Made by a program: the position numbers and the translations under genes. A stretch of 10,067 bases of DNA, from NCBI GenBank assembly GCA_028866595.1, contig JAGWHV010000031.1, forward strand, positions 1 through 10,067. The letters run 5' to 3'. This DNA is from Patescibacteria group bacterium (GTDB lineage Bacteria; Patescibacteriota; Minisyncoccia; Phycocordibacterales; UBA6065). The notes beneath the pieces are model-generated. The model was not told the origin of the DNA. It made no database searches and was given only the letters and a program-made list of their open reading frames with translations. This document shows, piece by piece, positions 5,823 to 9,273 of the stretch (positions within the stretch are counted from its first letter, which is position 1; each line of letters starts with the position of its first letter).

Positions 5823-6323
5823 TTATCCTTTACCCTGGAGACCTACGCCGCTCGCGCTCTGATGGACATCGAAAGTGAACTGGTAGTTCTGGCTTGGTAT
5901 CGTCGAGCCAGCCTGCGGTTGCGGAGCGACATCCGTAAGAGTGATAGCGAACATATCTACTTGAGTGGTGCTACCGAGGGTCATGGTGTCTTGTTCCGAT
6001 GCGCCGGACGCGAGGTCAGACCGGACGACGACCTGAACGGTGCCTGGCGTCACGCATTGGGCGCTCGAGCTGCAGCGAGTGTCTTTGGCGACGGAGATAG
6101 GAGTTATGGCTATGCCTTGGAACGTCGCGGTCTGACCGAGACCGATTGTCGCAGTGCCATAGGGCCGAATCATCACGCCAGACTGGTCTGGAGTGGTTGT
6201 CGCGCCTGTTTGGCTCACCGATGGGTTGCTACTAGCACTCCATATCCAAACGCCGATCACGATAATGACGAGGATGATACCGGTGATCCAATAGCCCGTT
6301 TTACTACTACTGTTATTATCCAT
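5823..6323 (-). CDS. Membrane-anchored exported protein of unknown function (166 aa)
   Basis: After a short polar start (MDNNSSSKTG) there is one hydrophobic helix at about 11-30, then a Ser/Thr/Gln-rich spacer to ~50 and a beta-rich domain to the end. The domain contains DTRCSSSAQCVTPGTVQVVV (81-100) and later ITLTDVAPQPQAGS (127-140). This Cys-x5-Cys followed by a strand, and the late V-P-P turn, resemble a class of small secreted bacterial proteins with an EDSRCP..CIWAG-like motif; I do not know a function for them. The two Cys (84, 90) could form a disulfide outside the cell. The ATG at 6323 has no nearby Shine-Dalgarno. Upstream lies a TGAAAC box like the one before the sigma gene, so the gene may be an ECF target. 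It converges on asd. Confidence 0.8.
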   Translation of the reverse strand: MDNNSSSKTGYWITGIILVIIVIGVWIWSASSNPSVSQTGATTTPDQSGVMIRPYGTATIGLGQTATFQGIAITPISVAKDTRCSSSAQCVTPGTVQVVVRSDLASGASEQDTMTLGSTTQVDMFAITLTDVAPQPQAGSTIPSQNYQFTFDVHQSASGVGLQGKG

Positions 6324-6354
6324 GGGATTTTACGCTATTAATACGCTTATAATA

Positions 6355-6379
6355 CTCGTACGCCGACCTCCTTGTTTCA
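6355..6379 (-). promoter_or_regulatory. Possible ECF-type promoter upstream of the exported 166-residue protein gene
   Basis: On the minus strand TGAAAC (6379-6374) is followed after 15 bases by CGAG (6358-6355). TGAAAC with a downstream CG-box is the pattern of several ECF sigma promoters. The identical CTGAAACAA also precedes the sigma gene at 8757-8749. The spacer is shorter than usual and the CG-box imperfect. Confidence 0.3.
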
Positions 6380-6432
6380 GCCCATAGCATACCGCTTTTT
6401 TATGTAAAAAGCGCCCCGGGAAGGCGCCTTTT
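6360..6432 (+). ncRNA. Possible short RNA between a TATAAT box and a terminator
   Basis: TATAAT on the plus strand at 6348-6353 lacks a good -35. Starting near 6360, a transcript of about 73 bases would run to the T-run at 6432 and contain no gene. It would carry ACCTCCTT (6366-6373), the anti-Shine-Dalgarno sequence. It could form either GCTTTTT/AAAAAGC (6394-6400 with 6406-6412) or the terminator hairpin (6411-6427), which share bases 6411-6412. This is a suggestion from layout only. It is the main content of the gene-free stretch 6324-6518. Confidence 0.2.
6406..6432. terminator. Hairpin flanked by A- and T-runs, terminator-like in both directions
   Basis: GCGCC (6411-6415) pairs with GGCGC (6423-6427). 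Four Ts follow on the plus strand, and five As precede it, giving five Ts on the minus strand. No gene directly upstream on either strand explains it. Confidence 0.5.
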
Positions 6433-6483
6433 ACGATCACTATTAGAAGGACACACTGGTACTACGGGGGAGGCGGGGATTTC

Positions 6484-6511
6484 TTTCAAAGGTATTAGGC
6501 AGGGGTATAAT
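6484..6511 (+). promoter_or_regulatory. Leaderless promoter for the HTH protein gene
   Basis: TTTCAA (6484-6489), a 16-base spacer and a perfect TATAAT (6506-6511), with seven bases to the ATG at 6519. RNA should begin at or next to the ATG. No Shine-Dalgarno is present. Confidence 0.65.
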
Positions 6512-6518
6512 TAGCCCG

Positions 6519-7205
6519 ATGTCTAAATCGGTTCAACGTCTAAAGGCTCTAGCTCTTCGGCGCCAGGGAAAGAGCGTGAAAGATATCGCTCGGGAGCTTT
6601 TCGTTTCAAGGAGCTCAATAAGTATCTGGTGTAGAGACGTGATCCTCACGGATGAACAGGAGAGAAACCTTCAGCGGACGATGCTGGAAGGCGGCCATCG
6701 GGGGAGGATGCTCGGAGCTCTTCGAAACAAGCAGAAGCGACTCGACACTATTAGGAAATACAAGGAGGAAGGTCTACGAGTGATAGAGTCTATGAATAAG
6801 AGAGAGTTTCTGATCGCGGGCCTTGCGCTCTATTGGGCGGAGGGTAGCAAAAAAGAGGGTAAGCTCGTTTTCACGAATTCAGATCCTGTGCTCATAGACT
6901 TTATGAAGCAATGGTTTCAAGTCTGTTTCGGAGTCCGTAGGGACGAATTTATGCCACGACTATTCATTGTTGCGAGCCATAAGGACAGGGCGGAAGAAGT
7001 TTTGAAATTTTGGTCGTCTCTGCTAGGATTACCAACTGCACAGTTCGGTAGACCAATATTCCTCAAGTCCGTGCAAAAGAAGCAGTATGAGAATCGCGAG
7101 GGTTATCTTGGAGTCCTTGGTCTCGGGGTGCGGAACGGGACGGATTTGAAGTACAAATTAATAGGTCTTATAGGGGGTTTAGCCAAAAGCAAAAAGCCGG
7201 AGTAG
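6519..7205 (+). CDS. HTH protein with a LAGLIDADG-like C-terminal domain
   Basis: The 228-residue protein has an N-terminal helix-turn-helix at about 6-42 (RRQGKSVKDIARELFVSRSS region, resolvase/transposase-like). A basic linker follows, then a domain starting FLIAGLALYWAEGSKK at 97-112. That segment resembles the LAGLIDADG helix with the acidic residue as Glu108 in AEGS, followed by a strand (KLVFTNSDPVLIDFMKQWF). A second copy of the motif is not clear. Known relatives of this fold are homing endonucleases and the sporulation regulator WhiA; the HTH-plus-LAGLIDADG architecture suggests DNA binding, either as regulator or as nuclease. The last codons and TAG stop (7196-7205) lie inside the acceptor stem of tRNA-Met. 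A promoter for the tRNAs sits within its 3' end. The gene itself is leaderless. Whether it cuts DNA cannot be decided; a single acidic residue would need dimerisation. Confidence 0.7.
   Translation: MSKSVQRLKALALRRQGKSVKDIARELFVSRSSISIWCRDVILTDEQERNLQRTMLEGGHRGRMLGALRNKQKRLDTIRKYKEEGLRVIESMNKREFLIAGLALYWAEGSKKEGKLVFTNSDPVLIDFMKQWFQVCFGVRRDEFMPRLFIVASHKDRAEEVLKFWSSLLGLPTAQFGRPIFLKSVQKKQYENREGYLGVLGLGVRNGTDLKYKLIGLIGGLAKSKKPE
7146..7174 (+). promoter_or_regulatory. Intragenic promoter for the tRNA-Met/tRNA-Asp unit
   Basis: TTGAAG (7146-7151), a 17-base spacer and TATAGG (7169-7174) lie in the 3' end of the HTH gene. RNA would begin near 7181, about 15 bases before tRNA-Met. Confidence 0.5.
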
Positions 7206-7269
7206 CTCAGGTAGTTAGAGCGAGAGACTCATAAGCTCTAGGTCACAGGTGCAAGTCCTGTCTCCGGCA
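7196..7269 (+). tRNA. tRNA-Met (CAU), elongator-like with unusual core bases
   Basis: A 7-bp acceptor stem GCCGGAG/CTCCGGC, a D-arm closed by GCTC/GAGC, anticodon loop CTCATAA (CAU at 7230-7232), variable loop AGGTC, and a T-arm ACAGG/CCTGT. The G1-C72 pair rules out the bacterial initiator type; A73 fits Met, though tRNA-Ile2 (lysidine-modified CAU) is not excluded. Oddities: position 18 is A (7213) where G is nearly universal, position 55 is G (7251) in the loop TGCAAGT where U is expected, and A31 faces G39 at the end of the anticodon stem. CCA is not encoded. Its 5' end overlaps the HTH gene by ten bases. Confidence 0.85.
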
Positions 7270-7333
7270 CAGGTGATTTTTTCCGAAGGGTGTGCTTAAA
7301 TAGTCGCACGCTCTCTAATCGCATCAATACTAT

Positions 7334-7408
7334 GCGGGTGTAGCTCAGTTGGTTTAGAGCGCTCCCCTGTCACGGGAGAGGTCGCGGGTTCGAGTCCCGT
7401 CACTCGCG
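7334..7408 (+). tRNA. tRNA-Asp (GUC)
   Basis: Full cloverleaf: acceptor GCGGGTG/CACTCGC with one G-U pair, D-arm GCTC/GAGC with a normal GG, anticodon stem CTCCC/GGGAG around CTGTCAC (anticodon GTC), and T-arm GCGGG/CCCGT with a standard TTCGAGT loop. Discriminator G73 is the Asp identity base. CCA is not encoded. It lies 64 bases after tRNA-Met. The spacer can form a 9-bp wobble-containing hairpin (AGGGTGTGC with GCACGCTCT), possibly a processing site. Confidence 0.95.
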
Positions 7409-7418
7409 CAGAAACGAT

Positions 7419-7450
7419 AAAAGCCTTGTACCCGATTTCGGGCGACTTTT
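7419..7450 (+). terminator. Probable terminator after tRNA-Asp
   Basis: AAAAG (7419-7423) pairs with CTTTT (7446-7450) around an inner CCCG/CGGG hairpin (7431-7434 with 7439-7442). The stem has an unpaired stretch on each side, so strength is moderate. Confidence 0.5.
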
Positions 7451-7452
7451 CG

Positions 7453-7458
7453 TATTAG
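7453..7458 (+). promoter_or_regulatory. -10 box of a leaderless promoter for the 64-residue protein gene
   Basis: TATTAG (7453-7458) with six bases to the ATG at 7465. No convincing -35. GAGG at 7458-7461 is too close to the ATG to be a good ribosome site. Confidence 0.4.
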
Positions 7459-7464
7459 AGGCGT

Positions 7465-7659
7465 ATGAACGACAACAATTCAACAACCAATGCCGTGCTC
7501 ATAATCCTCGTCGTCATCGTCGTGGGATTCATCGTCTGGTTCGTGATGGCTCGCTCGACGCCGCCTGTCACCACGACCCCGTCGGTGACGAATCAGACGA
7601 CAGAGACGAACATCGGCACGACGACAGGCGCGATGGGCACGAGTACGAATGGCTACTAA
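7465..7659 (+). CDS. Small membrane-anchored Thr-rich protein (64 aa)
   Basis: MNDNNSTTNA is followed by a strong hydrophobic helix (about 10-28) and a tail of ~35 residues composed mostly of Thr, Ser, Pro, Gly and Asn, with no charged cluster. The layout, short Asn-rich head, one helix and a low-complexity outside tail, is like the first 45 residues of the exported protein at 5823-6323, which begins MDNNSSSKTG; the two may share an anchor type. No enzymatic motif. It has a possible leaderless promoter and ends before a bidirectional terminator. Function unknown; a surface or stalk peptide is a guess. Confidence 0.65.
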   Translation: MNDNNSTTNAVLIILVVIVVGFIVWFVMARSTPPVTTTPSVTNQTTETNIGTTTGAMGTSTNGY

Positions 7660-7692
7660 GTGAATACGGGGAAGGCTTTATAAGCTAGCACC

Positions 7693-7721
7693 AAAAATCT
7701 CGCCGGAGGGCGAGATTTTTT
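7693..7721. terminator. Strong bidirectional terminator between the 64-residue gene and the anti-sigma gene
   Basis: A perfect 12-bp stem AAAAATCTCGCC/GGCGAGATTTTT (7693-7704 with 7709-7720) with a GGAG loop. Six Ts follow on the plus strand and five on the minus strand. It closes both convergent transcripts. Confidence 0.95.
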
Positions 7722-7757
7722 GGGTACTTTCTTTGGAGCTTCTGCGATCGGTGCGTA

Positions 7758-8162
7758 TTAGAGAGCTTTCTTGAGGAGCTGTACGCCCTGCGGATTGCGG
7801 TACACACGAACGAATACGACGGCGATATAGCCAGAGAGCGCGGCGGTGAGGGCGGTCGCGACGATCGAAGAGAAGGGAAGTATGGAGTAGAGCGTGCCTA
7901 TAGCAGCAGCGAGATAAGCGGGAGTCATCGCAAAGCCAGTCCGCAGAGCGGAGAGAGCAGCGACCGCATTCTCGCTCGTGAGCGACCGGTAGAGGTCGAG
8001 ACCGAGAACGCCGAGGTTGAGGAGCAATATGCTCGCCGAGAATATGAGGTATTTGCCGTAGCCGGCCAGGAATACGCGGCGCATGATCTGGGCATGCACG
8101 CGCGCTGGCATCGGCTCGTCGATGTCGTTCATGGTCTTCTGGATTGTTTCGCGTTCGTTCAT
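7758..8162 (-). CDS. Membrane protein, probable anti-sigma factor for the adjacent ECF sigma
   Basis: The 134-residue protein has a soluble N-terminal part of ~35 residues (MNERETIQKTMNDIDEPMPA, then RVHAQIMRRVF), followed by three hydrophobic segments at about 38-58, 80-96 and 97-119 and a basic tail. It starts nine bases after the sigma gene stop on the same strand, with only a weak purine stretch before its ATG, so translation is probably coupled. A short cytoplasmic helix region before membrane segments, directly downstream of an ECF sigma gene, is the usual layout of a membrane-bound anti-sigma factor. There is no zinc-binding HxxxCxxC motif, so it is not a ZAS-type anti-sigma. The function rests on context and topology, not on a recognised domain. 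Confidence 0.55.
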   Translation of the reverse strand: MNERETIQKTMNDIDEPMPARVHAQIMRRVFLAGYGKYLIFSASILLLNLGVLGLDLYRSLTSENAVAALSALRTGFAMTPAYLAAAIGTLYSILPFSSIVATALTAALSGYIAVVFVRVYRNPQGVQLLKKAL

Positions 8163-8171
8163 CTTTTTATG

Positions 8172-8717
8172 CTACTCGTAATTCACTAGTAAGGTCGCCA
8201 ACTGTTTCTTGGCGCGCGACAGGCGAGTCTTCAGGGTGTTGATCGGAATCGAAAGCATGTCAGCGATCTCTTCGTAGCTGAAGCCGTCTTTGTAATAAAG
8301 GATTATCGGCCCCCGATACAGGAGATCGAGACGGTCGATAGCAGCCGCCACATCCTTTCTCTCGATACTGTCTTCTATCGATACGGAGTAATACGAAGCG
8401 TTGTCAGGCTTTGTTTCGTACTCCTCATCGAGCTCGACGAGAGCCTCGCGCTTTTTCTTGCGGAGGAAGTCATATGCCGTATTCGTGGCGATCGTGTATA
8501 TCCAGGACTTGATGTTCTTGGTCGAGTCGATCGTCTTTATATGCTTATAAACCTTGACGAAAGTGTCCTGGATCAAGTCCTCGGCATCATCCCGGCTGCC
8601 GACGAGGCGGACAAGGTAATTCCAAAGAGGCTTCTCAAAAGCACTGACGATCTCCTCAAAGGCGAACATGTCCCCATGTTTCGCTCGATCTATGATTTCG
8701 GGCGCTATCATGCTCAT
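8172..8717 (-). CDS. RNA polymerase sigma factor, sigma-70 family, ECF type (SigW/RpoE-like)
   Basis: The 181-residue protein has the two-domain ECF layout. Region 2 spans about 14-88, with DAEDLIQDTFVKVYKHI (44-60; core-binding and -10 recognition) and IKSWIYTIATNTAYDFLRKK (69-88). Region 4 spans about 122-178, with the helix-turn-helix FSYEEIADMLSIPINTLKTR (146-165) that reads the -35. Regions 1 and 3 are absent, as expected. It redirects RNA polymerase to a small regulon, typically under envelope stress. The start is taken at 8717; a second ATG at 8711 would remove two residues. A TGAAAC-N17-CGTA element precedes it, suggesting autoregulation. Two tRNA-Thr genes lie directly upstream on the same strand with no terminator in between, so read-through from the tRNA promoter is also possible. 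Confidence 0.92.
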   Translation of the reverse strand: MSMIAPEIIDRAKHGDMFAFEEIVSAFEKPLWNYLVRLVGSRDDAEDLIQDTFVKVYKHIKTIDSTKNIKSWIYTIATNTAYDFLRKKKREALVELDEEYETKPDNASYYSVSIEDSIERKDVAAAIDRLDLLYRGPIILYYKDGFSYEEIADMLSIPINTLKTRLSRAKKQLATLLVNYE

Positions 8718-8725
8718 ACGTGCTT

Positions 8726-8756
8726 GTATTACGTCTATGATACCGCATTTGTTTCA
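8726..8756 (-). promoter_or_regulatory. ECF-type promoter of the sigma gene (possible autoregulation)
   Basis: On the minus strand TGAAAC (8756-8751), 17 bases, then CGTA (8733-8730), close to the TGAAAC-N16-CGTA pattern recognised by SigW-like sigma factors. A TAATAC box (8731-8726), which could act as a vegetative -10, overlaps it. Initiation would fall within a few bases of the ATG at 8717, so the message would be almost leaderless. Confidence 0.5.
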
Positions 8757-8774
8757 GGGACACTCTGCTTTCGG

Positions 8775-8847
8775 AGCCACCTCCCGGGATCGAACCGGGG
8801 ACCCCATCTTTACGAAAGATGTGCTCTACCAACTGAGCTAAGGTGGC
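8775..8847 (-). tRNA. tRNA-Thr (CGU)
   Basis: A complete cloverleaf on the minus strand: acceptor GCCACCT/AGGTGGC, D-arm GCTC/GAGC with GG, anticodon stem CATCT/AGATG around TTCGTAA (anticodon CGT), and T-arm CCCGG/CCGGG with loop TTCGATC. Discriminator is T73. The next bases are CCG, one change from an encoded CCA. Its first base is separated from the CCA of the upstream tRNA-Thr by one base. Confidence 0.95.
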
Positions 8848-8848
8848 C

Positions 8849-8924
8849 TGGAGCCAACGTCCGGGATCGAACCGGAGACCTCGTCATTACCAATGACGTG
8901 CTCTACCGACTGAGCTACGTTGGC
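8849..8924 (-). tRNA. tRNA-Thr (GGU), CCA encoded
   Basis: Minus-strand cloverleaf: acceptor GCCAACG/CGTTGGC, D-arm GCTC/GAGC, anticodon stem CGTCA/TGACG around TTGGTAA (anticodon GGT), and T-arm TCCGG/CCGGA with loop TTCGATC, discriminator T73. CCA follows at 8851-8849, the only tRNA in the window with it. Very similar to the next tRNA-Thr in the D- and T-arms, so the pair probably arose by duplication with anticodon divergence. Confidence 0.95.
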
Positions 8925-8946
8925 GGTCAATCTGGCGTGTTCGATT

Positions 8947-8975
8947 AATATAGATGATTTATGGCTTTTTTGCAA
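8947..8975 (-). promoter_or_regulatory. Promoter of the tRNA-Thr pair
   Basis: Minus-strand TTGCAA (8975-8970), a 17-base spacer and TATATT (8952-8947), with RNA starting near 8940, about 16 bases before the first tRNA. The -35 lies within an imperfect palindrome (8963-8983, GGCT arms around a T/A-rich core). Confidence 0.7.
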
Positions 8976-8991
8976 AAATAGCCTCCGCTCC

Positions 8992-9019
8992 TTGACTTTT
9001 TCTAGTTTTCCTTCATGAT
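8992..9019 (+). promoter_or_regulatory. Candidate promoter of the structured RNA
   Basis: TTGACT (8992-8997), a 16-base spacer and CATGAT (9014-9019) on the plus strand, divergent from the tRNA-Thr promoter. Initiation would be near 9026. Confidence 0.5.
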
Positions 9020-9025
9020 TGCGTT

Positions 9026-9254
9026 GCGCCGTTTCTTGCAGGGGTGCTAGGCCGGTGCAAAAAGGACAGACGGAAAAGGTACAAGCTAGAGCGCCGCGGT
9101 AGTATGCGGGTGCGCTCCGCGAAGAGGCCTTTTGCCGACGAGTGCCGTAACCACTTTTACAGAGCGGTTTACGAGCGGAGCTCCGAGGATTCCGTCTCGT
9201 CCGGGCCGGTGCGCGCAACGGGTGATCCCTTTGCCCACCGGCCTTAACTTTTTT
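9026..9254 (+). ncRNA. Structured non-coding RNA of unknown class (~230 nt)
   Basis: This gene-free stretch has its own promoter (8992-9019) and ends in a strong terminator (9204-9254). Its core is closed by a 12-bp helix with a single bulge joining bases 115 nt apart: 9064-9075 with 9190-9202, C9198 bulged. Inside are a hairpin GAGCGC/GCGCTC (9089-9094 with 9112-9117), a competing helix GCTCCGC/GCGGAGC (9114-9120 with 9175-9181), and CGTAACC with GGTTTACG (9146-9152 with 9166-9173, one bulge). GGCCGGTG occurs twice, at 9050-9057 and 9204-9211, and either copy can pair with CACCGGCC at 9236-9243, so the terminator stem has an alternative partner near the 5' end. I see no SRP, RNase P or tmRNA signature. 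The layout (long closing helix, ~200 nt, free-standing) is compatible with a 6S-like RNA, but nothing proves it. Confidence 0.6.
9204..9254 (+). terminator. Terminator of the structured RNA
   Basis: GGCCGGTG (9204-9211) pairs with CACCGGCC (9236-9243). Inside, GCAA/TTGC and GGG/CCC form a further hairpin with a TGAT loop. TTAAC and then six Ts (9249-9254) follow. It separates the RNA from prfB. Confidence 0.8.
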
Positions 9255-9260
9255 CAGGTG

Positions 9261-9266
9261 TATACT
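9261..9266 (+). promoter_or_regulatory. -10 box of a leaderless promoter for prfB
   Basis: TATACT (9261-9266) with seven bases to the ATG at 9274. No Shine-Dalgarno and no convincing -35. The terminator T-run ends only seven bases upstream of the box, so prfB needs its own start. Confidence 0.5.
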
Positions 9267-9273
9267 CATCATC

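Noticed and set aside
6366..6373. AAGGAGGT on the minus strand, a perfect Shine-Dalgarno.
   Set aside because: No ATG, GTG or TTG lies 4-15 bases after it; the nearest gene start (6323) is over 40 bases away. As a ribosome site it is not supported.
2935..7269. The 14 bases at the 3' end of tRNA-Met (7256-7269) recur exactly at 2935-2948, like attachment-site repeats.
   Set aside because: The second copy is inside the intact PH-domain gene and on the 5' side of the tRNA. An element using the tRNA 3' end would leave the copy downstream. No integrase is seen between them. Chance match is likelier.
9026..9254. SRP RNA, RNase P RNA or tmRNA.
   Set aside because: The conserved sequence blocks of each are missing in both orientations. 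Formal covariance searches are still needed to exclude divergent forms.
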